Notes: generated by a model from the letters alone, not told the origin. 64,000 nucleotides of DNA from Lentzea xinjiangensis (GCF_900110955.1 NZ_FOFR01000001.1:310001-374000); one strand, 5' to 3'. Positions 8,408 through 16,921 are shown, counted from the first letter of the stretch. A program made the numbers and translations.

Positions 8408-9043
8408 ATGCGCACAGAAGGTCGAGCCAAGCGCTTGCCACGCGCGGTGCGTGAGCGGCAGATCATGGACGCTGCCGTCGACGTGTTCTCGCGGCTCGGC
8501 TTCCACGCGGCCTCGATGGACGAGATCTCCGACGTCGCGGGCATCTCGAAGCCGATGCTCTACGCCTACCTCGGTTCGAAGGAGGAGCTGTTCGCCACCT
8601 GCATCCGGCGTGAGGCCACCCGGATCATGGAGGCCATCGCGACCGGAGTCGAGCCCGACCAGGAACCCGACGTGCAGCTGTGGAGCGGGCTGCGGGCCTT
8701 CTTCGGGTTCGTCGGCGAGAACCGGGCGAGCTGGCAGGTGCTGCACCGGCAGGCGTCCACGCAGGGCGGGCCGTTCGCGGCCGAGCTCGCGGACATGCGC
8801 GGGCGGGCCGTGTCGCTGGTCGCCGCGCTGCTCACCCAGTCGACGAAGGCGCCGGCGACCCAGCACGAGGCCGAGTCGCTCGCCGCCGCGCTGGTCGGGG
8901 CCGGCGAGTCGCTCGCGGAGTGGTGGCTCGACCACCCGGAGGAACCGGCCGGCGTCGTCGCGGCGCGGCTCATGAACCTCGTCTGGATGGGCTTCGGCGA
9001 CCTCGTCGACGGCAACGTCTGGCACCCGCCGTCACGTCGCTGA
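8408..9043 (+). CDS. TetR family regulator, candidate controller of fatty-acid oxidation
   Basis: The 211 residues show an N-terminal TetR HTH (about residues 14-60: RQIMDAAVDVFSRLGFHAAS, MDEISDVAGISKPMLYAYLG) and a C-terminal ligand-binding helical domain with FFGFVGENRASWQVLHRQA and a SLAEWWLDHPEEPAG segment. The gene is divergent from an SCP2/acyl-CoA dehydrogenase operon, with two copies of a palindrome that recurs before three other beta-oxidation loci. I therefore infer that it represses these genes and itself and responds to an acyl-CoA. ATG 8408 follows GAGGGG; GTG 8405 is an alternative. Its 3' end overlaps the convergent MaoC gene by 12 bp. Confidence 0.88.
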   Translation: MRTEGRAKRLPRAVRERQIMDAAVDVFSRLGFHAASMDEISDVAGISKPMLYAYLGSKEELFATCIRREATRIMEAIATGVEPDQEPDVQLWSGLRAFFGFVGENRASWQVLHRQASTQGGPFAAELADMRGRAVSLVAALLTQSTKAPATQHEAESLAAALVGAGESLAEWWLDHPEEPAGVVAARLMNLVWMGFGDLVDGNVWHPPSRR

Positions 9044-9793
9044 GCCGACCAGGTGGGGCCCCTTGCCCCAGACGGCGAACTCCCAGCCGTCAGCGCTCCC
9101 GGACGCCGAGAACTCGACGCGGCCGGGGATGAGCAGCGGCTTCTTGAACCGCACGGCCACGGTGACGGCCTCGGGCAGCCTGCCCTCCAGCGCCGCGACG
9201 CAGCGCGCCTTCGTCCACATCCCGTGCGCGATGGCGCGCGGGAAGCCGAACAGCTTGGCGCCGACCGGGTGCAGGTGGATCGGGTTCCGGTCGCCGGACA
9301 CCGTGCCGTAGCGCCGCCCGATGTCCGCGGGCACCCGCCACACCGCCGACCCGGCCGGCCGCTCCAGCTCCTCGCCGGGGCCGGAGGTGCCGCCGGACCG
9401 CCGCAGGTAGGTCGACACGCCTTCCCAAACACCGGAAACCGACGTCACCACGTCGACCTGCGTGCCCTGCGGATGCGGCCGCAGGTCGCGCGCGGACACC
9501 GTGATCTCCAGCGGCTCGCCCACCGCGAGGGCCCGCGACTGCGTGATCCGGTTCGCGACGTGCACCAGGCCGGGCAACGGGAACGGGAACCCGGCGCCCG
9601 TCATCAGCTTCATCTGCAACGGGAAGCCCAGCACGTGCGGGTAGGTCAGCGGCAGCGCGTCCCGCAACCCGAACCCGCACACCGCGTTGTACGCCGCCAG
9701 GTGCCGCACCGACACCTCGTGGGAGGCGGAGACCGGCTCGGCGGTGAGGGTTCCGCCGCGCCGCAACGACGTGAGCGCCGCCTTGAGCAGCAT
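9032..9793 (-). CDS. MaoC-like (R)-specific enoyl-CoA/ACP hydratase
   Basis: This 253-residue protein belongs to the hot-dog-fold dehydratase family resembling mycobacterial HtdX. The C-terminal domain holds the hydratase-2 motif GDRNPIHLHPVGAKLFGF with the catalytic Asp and His, followed by AIAHGMWTKA. The N-terminal half is a degenerate hot-dog domain, as in double-hot-dog hydratases. It would hydrate 2-enoyl-CoA or -ACP to the 3-hydroxy derivative. The ATG overlaps the fabG stop as TGATG, so the two are coupled. The order hydratase, FabG4-like reductase, divergent thiolase matches the htdX-fabG4-fadA2 cluster known in mycobacteria. Confidence 0.88.
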   Translation of the reverse strand: MLLKAALTSLRRGGTLTAEPVSASHEVSVRHLAAYNAVCGFGLRDALPLTYPHVLGFPLQMKLMTGAGFPFPLPGLVHVANRITQSRALAVGEPLEITVSARDLRPHPQGTQVDVVTSVSGVWEGVSTYLRRSGGTSGPGEELERPAGSAVWRVPADIGRRYGTVSGDRNPIHLHPVGAKLFGFPRAIAHGMWTKARCVAALEGRLPEAVTVAVRFKKPLLIPGRVEFSASGSADGWEFAVWGKGPHLVGSAT

Positions 9794-11028
9794 CACGCCC
9801 CCAGCAGCATCTGGCCGCACACCCGCACGACGTTGCCGTTCACGCCACCGGACCCCGGCGACGCGAACCACGCCACCGTCTCCGCGACGTCGACCGGCAG
9901 GCCGCCCTGCGACAGGCTGTTCATCCGCCGCCCGGCCTCGCGCGTCACCAGCGGCACGGCCGCGGTCATCTTCGTCTCGATGAAACCGGGCGCGACGGCG
10001 TTGATGGTGGCTCCGCGCGCGGCCAGGACCGGCGCCAGCGCGTGCACCATCCCGATCACGCCGGCCTTCGAGGTGGCGTAGTTGGTCTGGCCGACGTTGC
10101 CCGCGATGCCGGCGATCGACGACACCCCGACGATCCGCCCGCCCGTGCGCAGCACCCCGTCGTGCAGCAGCGCGTCGTTGACCCGTTCCTGGCAGGCCAG
10201 GTTGACCTCCAGCACCGCGTCCCACCTGTCGGAGTCCATGCGCGCCAACGTCTTGTCGCGCGTGATGCCCGCGTTGTGCACGACGACGTCCACGCCGCCG
10301 TGCCGTTCCAGGAGGTACGAGGTCAACCGGGCCGGGTCCCCGGTGATGTCGAGCTGCAACGCCGACCCGCCGATCGCGTTCGCGACCTTCGAGAGCTCGT
10401 CACCGGCGGCGGGGACGTCCAGGCACACCACGTGCGCGCCGTCGCGGGCCAGGGTGGCCGCGATGGCCTCGCCGATGCCCCGCGAAGCGCCCGTGACCAG
10501 CGCGACCTTGCCTTCCAGCGTGCCGGTCGGCGAGTTCCCGGAGACGTGCACGACCTGGCCCGACACGTACGCCGAGCGGCCGGAGAGCAGGAACCGCAGC
10601 GTCGACTCGGCACCTTCCTCGGCGCCTTCGGCCACGTAGACGAGGTTCGCCGTGCCGCCGCGCCGCAGCTCCTTGCCGACGGACCGCACGAAGCCCTCGA
10701 GCGCCCGTTGCGCCACCGAGTCCGGCGACTGTCCGATGACGACCACCCGCCCGCACGGCCCGAGCTGCGTGATCACCGGGTGGAAGAAGTCGTGAAGCTG
10801 CCGCAGGTCGCTCACGGAGGCGATGCCGGAGGCGTCGAACACCAGCGCGCCGTACGGAGCGGATCCCTCTTCGAGCTGCTTCAGGAAGGGCAACCGGGAT
10901 GCGCCGCCGACCAGCACGGGCGTGGCCAGCGCGGCGTCGCGGCGCAGCGGGTACGGGTTCGGCAGGCCGAGCCTGCGCACGAGCCGGCGGCCGAGCGCGG
11001 AGTTTGCGAACTTCTGGTACCTGTCCAC
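9793..11028 (-). CDS. fabG: FabG4-like 3-oxoacyl-CoA/ACP reductase (high-molecular-weight FabG)
   Basis: The protein has 411 residues, longer than a classical 250-residue FabG. Residues about 1-180 form an extra Rossmann-like domain lacking a nucleotide motif (ALVFDASGIASVSDLRQLHDF in part). The C-terminal SDR domain has TGASRGIGEAIA, an HNAGITRDKTLARM segment, SSIAGIAGNVGQTNYATSKAG (Ser, and Tyr-x3-Lys of YATSK) and APGFIETKMT. This architecture is that of mycobacterial FabG4, which interconverts 3-oxo and 3-hydroxy acyl-CoA using NADH. It is the first gene of a two-gene operon with the MaoC hydratase and is divergent from the thiolase across paired operators at 11039-11066. Confidence 0.9.
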   Translation of the reverse strand: MDRYQKFANSALGRRLVRRLGLPNPYPLRRDAALATPVLVGGASRLPFLKQLEEGSAPYGALVFDASGIASVSDLRQLHDFFHPVITQLGPCGRVVVIGQSPDSVAQRALEGFVRSVGKELRRGGTANLVYVAEGAEEGAESTLRFLLSGRSAYVSGQVVHVSGNSPTGTLEGKVALVTGASRGIGEAIAATLARDGAHVVCLDVPAAGDELSKVANAIGGSALQLDITGDPARLTSYLLERHGGVDVVVHNAGITRDKTLARMDSDRWDAVLEVNLACQERVNDALLHDGVLRTGGRIVGVSSIAGIAGNVGQTNYATSKAGVIGMVHALAPVLAARGATINAVAPGFIETKMTAAVPLVTREAGRRMNSLSQGGLPVDVAETVAWFASPGSGGVNGNVVRVCGQMLLGA

Positions 11029-11038
11029 GCAACCAACC

Positions 11039-11066
11039 TACTCGCTAGTAAGTCTACCCGCTAGTA
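11039..11066. promoter_or_regulatory. Tandem TACT-N4-AGTA operators between fabG and thiolase genes
   Basis: TACT-CGCT-AGTA (11039-11050) and TACC-CGCT-AGTA (11055-11066, one mismatch) have centres 16 bp apart, exactly the spacing seen at 8326-8353. They occupy most of the 52-bp gap between the two divergent starts and so could control both directions. Confidence 0.7.
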
Positions 11067-11080
11067 GGTAGTATGGCGGC

Positions 11081-12286
11081 ATGCGAGTAGCGATCATCGG
11101 CGGCAACCGCATCCCGTTCGCCCGCTCGAACGGCCCGTACGCCACCGCGTCGAACCAGGACATGCTCACCGCGGTGCTGGACGGCCTGGTCAGCCGCTTC
11201 GGGCTGCAGGGCGAACGCCTCGGCGAGGTGGTCGCCGGCGCCGTGCTCAAGCACTCGCGCGACTTCAACCTCGTCCGCGAGTCGGTGCTGGGCAGCAGGC
11301 TCAGCCCGCAGACGCCCGCGTACGACCTCCAGCAGGCGTGCGGCACGGGGCTGCAGGCCGTCATCGCCGTCGCCAACAAGATCGCGCTCGGCCAGATCGA
11401 GGCGGGCATCGCCGGTGGCGTCGACACCACGAGCGACGCCCCGATCGGCGTCAACGAGAACTTCCGCAAGCTGCTGCTGGAGTTCAACCGCACCCGCAAG
11501 CTCAGCCTGCTCACCAAGCTGCGTCCCAGCCACGTCGTGCCGCACCTGCCCCGCAACGGCGAACCGCGCACCGGCATGTCCATGGGCGAGCACGCGGCCA
11601 TCACCGCGGCGAAGTACGGCATCACGCGCGAGGAGCAGGACGAGCTCACCGCGCGCAGCCACCGCAACCTCGCCCGCGCCTACGACGAGGGCTTCTTCGA
11701 CGACCTCGTCACCCCGTACCTGGGCCTGACCCGCGACCAGAACCTCCGCCCGGACAGCAGCCCCGAGAAGCTCGCGAAGCTCAAGCCGGTCTTCGGCGAC
11801 ACGATGACCGCGGGCAACTCGACCCCGCTCTCCGACGGTGCCTCCGCGGTCCTGCTCGCGACCGAGGAGTGGGCGCGGGAGCGTTCGCTGCCGGTGCTCG
11901 CGTACCTGACCTTCGCCGAGACCGCCGCCGTCGACTACGTGCACGGCGACGAGGGCCTGCTCATGGCACCGGTGCACGCCTCGCCGCGGATGCTCGGCAA
12001 GGCGGGTCTCAAGCTGCAGGAGTTCGACTTCTACGAGGTGCACGAGGCGTTCGCGTCGCAGGTGCTCGCCACCCTGAAGGCGTGGGAGCCCGACCTGGGC
12101 GAGATCGACAGGTCCAAGCTCAACGTCAACGGCTCGTCGCTCGCGGCGGGCCACCCGTTCGCGGCGACCGGCGCCCGGATCGTCGCGACCCTGGCGAAGC
12201 TGCTGCACCGCAAGGGCAGCGGGCGCGGGTTCGTGTCGATCTGCGCGGCCGGCGGCCAGGGCGTCACGGCGATCCTGGAACGATGA
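11081..12286 (+). CDS. fadA: Acetyl-CoA C-acyltransferase (thiolase), FadA2-like
   Basis: This 401-residue thiolase cleaves 3-oxoacyl-CoA with CoA, the last step of a beta-oxidation round. The nucleophilic cysteine is in LQQACGTGLQA (about residue 87). The catalytic His is in NGSSLAAGHPFAATGARI and the second cysteine in SICAAGGQGV; EVHEAFASQV is also conserved. The length and the presence of an extra loop (NRTRKLSLLTKLRPSHVV) fit the FadA2/FadI subgroup. The start ATG lies 14 bp beyond the operator pair and there is little leader sequence. Together with the divergent reductase and hydratase it can complete a full oxidation cycle. Confidence 0.93.
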   Translation: MRVAIIGGNRIPFARSNGPYATASNQDMLTAVLDGLVSRFGLQGERLGEVVAGAVLKHSRDFNLVRESVLGSRLSPQTPAYDLQQACGTGLQAVIAVANKIALGQIEAGIAGGVDTTSDAPIGVNENFRKLLLEFNRTRKLSLLTKLRPSHVVPHLPRNGEPRTGMSMGEHAAITAAKYGITREEQDELTARSHRNLARAYDEGFFDDLVTPYLGLTRDQNLRPDSSPEKLAKLKPVFGDTMTAGNSTPLSDGASAVLLATEEWARERSLPVLAYLTFAETAAVDYVHGDEGLLMAPVHASPRMLGKAGLKLQEFDFYEVHEAFASQVLATLKAWEPDLGEIDRSKLNVNGSSLAAGHPFAATGARIVATLAKLLHRKGSGRGFVSICAAGGQGVTAILER

Positions 12287-12345
12287 GTTCCCCGGCCCGA
12301 TGAGGTCTGCCCGTCCGAACCCCTCACCGGAGAAGGACGGCGACC

Positions 12346-13323
12346 ATGACGCTGCAGGCAGTGCTGGAGGCCCACCGCGACACCGTGCCCACCGCGGTCG
12401 CGCTCGTCGCCCGCGGTGACGACGTCGAGTTCGCGGCGGTCGGCGAGGACACCCGCGAGTCGGTCTTCCCGATCGCCTCGGTCACCAAGCCGATCGTCGC
12501 GGCGGCGGCGCTGCGGCTGGCCGGGGACGGCGTGATCGGGCTCGACGACCCGATCGCGACCTGGTTGCCGGAACTGGCGCACCCCCTCGTCGTCCGCACC
12601 CCGGACGCCGGGGTCGGCGACGTCGTCCCCGCGACGGGCCCGATCACCGTCCGGCACCTGCTCGCCTCCCGGTCCGGCTGGGGCTTCACCGCGGACTTCT
12701 CCCTGCCCGCCACGCGGAAGCTGCTGGCGGAGGCGCACCTGCACGGCGTCGAGGAGCTGCCCACCCCGGACGAGTGGCTGAAGCGCCTCGCCCTCGTGCC
12801 GTTGCTGCACCAGCCGGGCGACGGCTGGACCTACAACACGTCCTACGACGTGCTCGGCGTGCTGCTCGACCGCGTCACGGGCTCGCTCCCCGGCCACCTG
12901 GCCGAACGCTTCTGCGCCCCGCTCGGCATGACGGGCACGAGCTTCGCCGGCCCTGCCCTGCCGTCCGGCGCCGGCGGCTTGCGGTCCACAGTGGACGACC
13001 TGCTCGCGTTCGGCCGCTTCCTGCTGTCAGGCGACCTGCTCGCGGAGCTCGCCGTCGACACCACGACCGCCGGGGAACGCGAGGCGGGCCGGATCTTCCT
13101 GGAGGGACAGGGCTGGGGCTTCGGCGGCAGCGTCGACATCGTCAGGACCGACCCGTGGAACGTGCCCGGCCGCTACGGCTGGGTGGGCGGCTCCGGCACG
13201 TCTTTCCACGTCGTGCCGACACACGGAACTGTCACGATCCTGTTGACCCGCACGGCAATGACCGGTCCTGCCCCGTTGCCCGTGATGCGTGATTTCTGGC
13301 GAAGCGCTGTGCAGACTGCATGA
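12346..13323 (+). CDS. Serine hydrolase of the beta-lactamase/penicillin-binding fold
   Basis: The protein has 325 residues with the class C beta-lactamase/esterase fold. The nucleophile motif SxxK is ASVTK (about residue 46), the second motif is TYNTSYDVLG, and the third is VPTHGTVT near the C terminus. SRSGWGFTADF and GLRSTVDDLLAFGRFL are typical of the PF00144 group. There is no signal peptide, so a cytoplasmic esterase or amidase is more likely than a resistance enzyme. A GGAGAAGGA lies upstream of ATG 12346. The stop overlaps the next start (ATGA). Confidence 0.87.
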   Translation: MTLQAVLEAHRDTVPTAVALVARGDDVEFAAVGEDTRESVFPIASVTKPIVAAAALRLAGDGVIGLDDPIATWLPELAHPLVVRTPDAGVGDVVPATGPITVRHLLASRSGWGFTADFSLPATRKLLAEAHLHGVEELPTPDEWLKRLALVPLLHQPGDGWTYNTSYDVLGVLLDRVTGSLPGHLAERFCAPLGMTGTSFAGPALPSGAGGLRSTVDDLLAFGRFLLSGDLLAELAVDTTTAGEREAGRIFLEGQGWGFGGSVDIVRTDPWNVPGRYGWVGGSGTSFHVVPTHGTVTILLTRTAMTGPAPLPVMRDFWRSAVQTA

Positions 13324-13607
13324 ACCGCCGTTGTGCGGACCTGGGGGTGGGGCTCATGCAGGTGGATCCGGAGAACGACCCGGTGCTGGCACGGGCGCTG
13401 GTCGGCACGCTGCGCGACGAGTGGCGGCCGGCGGCCGACGCGATGGCCGCGGCGCGGGGGTGGGAGCGCCGCGCGTACGTCGTGCTGACGCTGGCCACCG
13501 CCGCCCGCCGCCCGGACTGGCTGCGGAACTGGCTGTGCGCCCGCCCCGGCGACCTCGACGCCAAGGCCGTGCAATGCGCCGTGGAATCGTTGCGGGGCCG
13601 CGACTAG
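13320..13607 (+). CDS. Short hypothetical protein, possibly the N-terminal remnant of a longer family
   Basis: The 95-residue helical protein contains DPVLARALVGTLRDEWRPAADA, read here in parts (DPVLARALVG, EWRPAADAM), plus GWERRAYVVLTLATAA and WLCARPGDLDAKAVQ. This resembles the N-terminal part of longer (about 300-residue) TPR-like actinobacterial proteins, so it may be truncated; I rate that as a suspicion. It overlaps the serine hydrolase stop by 4 bp (ATGA), arguing for co-translation, and its own stop abuts the stop of the convergent lipoprotein gene with no gap. Confidence 0.55.
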   Translation: MNRRCADLGVGLMQVDPENDPVLARALVGTLRDEWRPAADAMAAARGWERRAYVVLTLATAARRPDWLRNWLCARPGDLDAKAVQCAVESLRGRD

Positions 13608-14219
13608 CTACGGCTGCACAGCGGCGAAGAACTTCTTCGCCAGCTCGCGCACGGATGCGCGGCACTGCTTCTCGTCGATCGTGGTGTCATCGGTGTGGGT
13701 CACGATCATGACACCGTTCGCGTCGAGGATCTCCAGCGAGCAGGCAGCAGCGTGTGCGGTGCGCCACCGCGCGTCCGAGCCGAGCCGCACGCCGCTGTCC
13801 TGCTCCCACGACCCGGTGCGCTCGGTGAAGTACTTCTCCGCGTAGTCCGTGCCCGATCTAATACCGGTGATGTCGTCAGTGTTCTCCCACAACCTCACGC
13901 TGAAGGCGATCGTCGAATCCTCGGCCTTGAAAGTGCACGTCCGTGACGACGAGTTCGTGCCGAGCCTCTGGTCTTCGTCTGGCCGTGCAGGCGGCAGATC
14001 TCCACCGACCTCTTGCTTGATGTCGAGACACGTCTTCAACGCAGCGGGAAGGTACTTCATCGGCTTCGCCGGTGCGGTGGGGATCGACGGGAACTCCGTC
14101 GTGGTCACCGTTGCAGCCGGTGGGAACGTCGGCGTCTCCACCCGCGCGGCGCTGCAACTGCCGACGAGTGCCAAAATCGCCGTCACGCCGATGACCCGCC
14201 AGTTGTTCGAGGAGGTCAT
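13608..14219 (-). CDS. DUF3558-like secreted lipoprotein
   Basis: The 203-residue protein has an N-terminal signal peptide with a lipobox-like LVGSCSAA, so it is probably anchored to the outer face of the membrane. A Thr/Pro-rich linker follows, then a domain with cysteines at TCLDIKQEVGG, SRTCTFKAED, AACSLEIL and KQCRASVRELAKKF. Four cysteines, a beta-rich core and a C-terminal helix fit DUF3558, a family abundant in Pseudonocardiaceae. The ATG overlaps the upstream stop (ATGA), making it the last gene of the type VII-associated cassette. Function is unknown. Confidence 0.75.
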   Translation of the reverse strand: MTSSNNWRVIGVTAILALVGSCSAARVETPTFPPAATVTTTEFPSIPTAPAKPMKYLPAALKTCLDIKQEVGGDLPPARPDEDQRLGTNSSSRTCTFKAEDSTIAFSVRLWENTDDITGIRSGTDYAEKYFTERTGSWEQDSGVRLGSDARWRTAHAAACSLEILDANGVMIVTHTDDTTIDEKQCRASVRELAKKFFAAVQP

Positions 14220-14947
14220 CAGCCGTTGACCGCCTGCGGCCATGCCTGATTGGGCAGCTTCATGTCGGTCATGAGGCTCATGATGTCCCGCACCTTGCTG
14301 AGTGCCTCGGCAAATCGCTTGGCGATGCCGACCAGGTTGTCGAGCTGCTGGGTGACAAGCGTGCCGATGGCGCCGGCGAGGTCCTTGACCGCGAACGGGA
14401 TGCCGATGACCGTCGCACTCTCGATCCCGGCGGCGACCAGCGCTCCGAGAAAACCCGTCGCCATCTTCGACAGCTCGGTCATGTACTCGATGTTGTACTT
14501 CGCGATGTCCATCAACCATTTGCTGACGCTGTCCGCTTTGGTTGCGACGGCGACCATTGCCTCGTGCTGCGAAGTGAACCGCTGTGAGTACGCGGTGGCC
14601 GCGTGGCCGGACCAGTTGGCCGCGAGATCGGTGTCCACGGCTTGGTGGCCGAGCCCGTTCACCGGTTGCTGGACCTTCTCGAGCCAGTTGAACGACTGCC
14701 AGATCAACGACACGACCGGGGCGTGGTGCTCCACCGCTTTCCTGATCAGGTTGAACATCTTCTCCAAGCCCTCGCGGATGACGTCGAGAGCCGGGTTGAT
14801 GGCGAGCATCGTGGGACCGAGCAGGTAGCGCCAATCGTTGATGTGGTCGACCGCGCCGTTGAACCTCTGGGCACATTCGCGCGCCCTGTCTTCGAGACCT
14901 TGGAACCCGCGCTCGAACAGGTTGGTCATCTCTTCGGGACCGCTCAT
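14219..14947 (-). CDS. WXG-motif helical protein, probable type VII secretion-associated
   Basis: The protein has 242 residues and is almost entirely helical. The central segment NWSGHAATAYSQRF carries the W-x-G turn of WXG100-type proteins, flanked by long helices (ALDVIREGLEKMFNLIRKAV; ADSVSKWLMDIAKYN). The C-terminal third contains a hydrophobic stretch (TGFLGALVAAGIESATVIGI), so it may be a membrane-inserting or toxin-carrier type. It lies between a small WXG100-like protein and a lipoprotein in a tight operon. GGAG is 11 nt upstream of ATG 14947. The role as a secreted substrate is inferred from fold and context. Confidence 0.7.
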   Translation of the reverse strand: MSGPEEMTNLFERGFQGLEDRARECAQRFNGAVDHINDWRYLLGPTMLAINPALDVIREGLEKMFNLIRKAVEHHAPVVSLIWQSFNWLEKVQQPVNGLGHQAVDTDLAANWSGHAATAYSQRFTSQHEAMVAVATKADSVSKWLMDIAKYNIEYMTELSKMATGFLGALVAAGIESATVIGIPFAVKDLAGAIGTLVTQQLDNLVGIAKRFAEALSKVRDIMSLMTDMKLPNQAWPQAVNG

Positions 14948-14964
14948 GGATCTGTGGGCTCCTG

Positions 14965-15303
14965 CTAGCCGTAGAACTTGCGAAGGTCGATTTCGGTGAC
15001 GCTCTCGGCGCGCTCGTACTCGTCCGCTATTGCTCGCAGCGCGTGGTCGATCTGGTTGAACTCGGTGACAGCACCCGTCAGGCACTTCTCGATGAACGCC
15101 CGGAAGTCCTCGTACTGGCTCGCTTCGAGTGCCGCGGTGGCAAGCCCGACACCGAGGGTCGCGAGGTCACCGACGAAGAACGCGGTCTCCGTGAGGTAGG
15201 CGTCGCGTACGGCCCGCACGATCGGCTCGGCCCTGTCCGCTTTCTCCTGCCAGAGCTTGGCCTCTTCACGCAGGTCTCGGGTGACGACCTCATAGCCGGC
15301 CAT
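14965..15303 (-). CDS. WXG100/ESX-like small helical protein
   Basis: The 112-residue all-helical protein has the size of WXG100 family proteins. It has no strict WxG, but the mid-region LATLGVGLATAALE separates two long helices. A C-terminal YERAE matches the YxxxD/E secretion signal of type VII substrates. It is preceded by GGAGGGACTGACATG and starts one base after the upstream stop. Its likely partner is the WXG protein that follows. No EccC, EccB or EccD machinery gene lies in the window, so export would depend on a system elsewhere. Confidence 0.65.
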   Translation of the reverse strand: MAGYEVVTRDLREEAKLWQEKADRAEPIVRAVRDAYLTETAFFVGDLATLGVGLATAALEASQYEDFRAFIEKCLTGAVTEFNQIDHALRAIADEYERAESVTEIDLRKFYG

Positions 15304-15304
15304 G

Positions 15305-16021
15305 TCAGTCCCTCCTGCCCAGGATCCGGAAGTCGGTGAAGTAGTCGTCGTCGGCCTCGTCGCCGCCGGCGCGCGGTCGAGTCGCCGGGCGAGGACGTTC
15401 GCCGGGGTCGACACCGAGGCCGGCGCGGACGAAGAGACGGAGGACGTCGTCGGACAGGACGGTGTCGGAAGGGTTGTCCAGCGCCTGCGGGTCGCCGTGC
15501 AGCGAGATCGGACTCCCGGCTCGCAACCGCATGGACAGGTAACCGAGAGGACTGCGGATCTCGACCTCTTCCGGCTGCCGCGGCGCCCGCTCCTGACGGC
15601 GGATCGCGTCGTACTCGGCGTCGACAGCGTCGAGCCGAGCCCTGGTCCTCGCCATCCACTCCTCGAGCGGCAGATCCGGCTGCGGCTCGTACGACGCGGC
15701 CTGGATCTGCTCATCCGCCGGCCGGTGGGCGAACTCCACGGCGACAGAGCGCTGAACCGCGGTCGCGTAGGTGTTGTAAACCGTGGCGGGAAAGGCCTCG
15801 GGCCGCAGTTGCTCGTACCACCGGGGGCGAATCCGCACGTTCGTCACCTGCTGGTCCTTGTTCACCGTGATGGTGACCAGCTCGGCGGGATCTCGGGCTT
15901 CGTACGTCCCGGCCGGCTGCGGAGCCGCGCCTCCGGGATGGGTCAGTTCGGCCAGCAGCGCCCTGGTGCGCGGGTCGTCCGGAACGTTCAGACGTCTCAG
16001 TTCGACGTGTTCGAGCGGCAC
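15305..16021 (-). CDS. YbaB-like protein of the type VII-associated cassette
   Basis: The protein has about 238 residues. The segment LVTITVNKDQQVTNVRIRPR followed by WYEQLRPEAF resembles the beta-strand core of YbaB/EbfC-like proteins that occur with WXG100 genes in actinobacteria. The C-terminal third is acidic and disordered (PRAGGDEADDDYFTDF). I chose GTG 16021 because GGGGGG lies 5 nt upstream; ATG 16051 is in frame but lacks any ribosome binding site. It is the first gene of a four-gene operon with gaps of 1, 17 and -1 bp. Function is unknown; the family link is tentative. Confidence 0.65.
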   Translation of the reverse strand: MPLEHVELRRLNVPDDPRTRALLAELTHPGGAAPQPAGTYEARDPAELVTITVNKDQQVTNVRIRPRWYEQLRPEAFPATVYNTYATAVQRSVAVEFAHRPADEQIQAASYEPQPDLPLEEWMARTRARLDAVDAEYDAIRRQERAPRQPEEVEIRSPLGYLSMRLRAGSPISLHGDPQALDNPSDTVLSDDVLRLFVRAGLGVDPGERPRPATRPRAGGDEADDDYFTDFRILGRRD

Positions 16022-16163
16022 AAATTCCCCCCGGATTCCGGCCGTGCCCATGTTCTACGGCCCGACCATAGCGACGTTGGATCACCGGCGTAGGTGATTT
16101 CGGTGATTGGTCCATCGCTGTGGGTGACCGCACTGCAGCCGGGGGACCGCAGTGCGACCAGAC

Positions 16164-16808
16164 CTAGTCGAGCAGCGACCACGCCGCCGTGCACGACGCC
16201 GACACCACGATCTGCTGCGCCTTGAGGTTGAGCTGGTCCACCATCCCGGCGGGCCCGGCCATCTCGAACGACGCGCCGCCGCGCATCATCTTGGGCGAGT
16301 ACCCGGCACCGCCCTCGGTGTCGCCGATCCGCAGCAACGGCCCGAGCCGCCGCCCGAGCGCCGTCGCGTAGCCCTCGGCTCGACGCAACGCATCGGCCAC
16401 GGCTTCCTTCTGCGCCTCGCGGACGGCCTCGTTGTCGTCGACGAGCGTCCACGACGGGCCGTTGATCCAGGACGGCTCGGCCTGCACCAGCTCGGCCAGG
16501 AGGCCGTCGAGGCGGTCGAGGCCGGAAACCCAGATCACGTACTGCTGCTGGGCGCGGCTGCCGATGCGCTGGTTGTTGTCCCAGTTGTCGTGCACGGACA
16601 GCTGGCGCGAGCGCACCTCGAAGCTCTCCAGCAGCGGTTCGACGGCGGAGATGCGCTGGTTGAGCATGCTCACCGCCTCGGACCGTTCGGCGCCGAGCGC
16701 CTCGAACGTCACGTCCACCTGCGCGCGGTCGGCGGTGCGCTCGACCTCGCCCGTCCCCTTCGTCACGACTTCAGCCACGCGGCCCAGCCAACCGGTGTAC
16801 CGGTCCAT
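16164..16808 (-). CDS. SIMPL (DUF541) domain protein
   Basis: The 214-residue protein matches the SIMPL/DUF541 family: an N-terminal beta strand series (VTKGTGEVERTADRAQVDVT) and a helix with repeated Glu/Ala, then QYVIWVSGLDRLDGLLAELV and the C-terminal block AVADALRRAEGYATALGRRLG. Bacterial relatives are periplasmic or cytoplasmic oligomeric-ring proteins of unclear function. No signal peptide is seen here. ATG 16808 is chosen; a TTG lies 6 bp upstream in frame. It is divergent from the ATPase at 16922, with an AT-richer 110-bp gap. Confidence 0.8.
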   Translation of the reverse strand: MDRYTGWLGRVAEVVTKGTGEVERTADRAQVDVTFEALGAERSEAVSMLNQRISAVEPLLESFEVRSRQLSVHDNWDNNQRIGSRAQQQYVIWVSGLDRLDGLLAELVQAEPSWINGPSWTLVDDNEAVREAQKEAVADALRRAEGYATALGRRLGPLLRIGDTEGGAGYSPKMMRGGASFEMAGPAGMVDQLNLKAQQIVVSASCTAAWSLLD

Positions 16809-16908
16809 GCGCAACTATTAAGCAATCTAGCGTCCACGCTAGAAAGCCGGATAGAGATCCAGCAGAGGTTCGTCTGCGCGTCTCTACGGCGGGCCCTAGA
16901 AACGCCGA

Positions 16909-16914
16909 TACGGT
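16909..16914 (+). promoter_or_regulatory. Leaderless-type -10 box for the ATPase gene
   Basis: TACGGT fits the actinobacterial TAnnnT -10 pattern and ends 7 nt before ATG 16922. There is no Shine-Dalgarno sequence, so transcription probably starts at the ATG. Confidence 0.5.
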
Positions 16915-16921
16915 GCGAGTC

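Noticed and set aside
6452-12286. A polyketide or other biosynthetic cluster
   Set aside because: The dehydrogenase, reductase, hydratase and thiolase form a beta-oxidation set; no carrier protein, synthase or tailoring genes are present.
12346-13323. A beta-lactamase resistance gene
   Set aside because: The SxxK fold is present but there is no signal peptide; this PF00144 group is mostly esterases and amidases.
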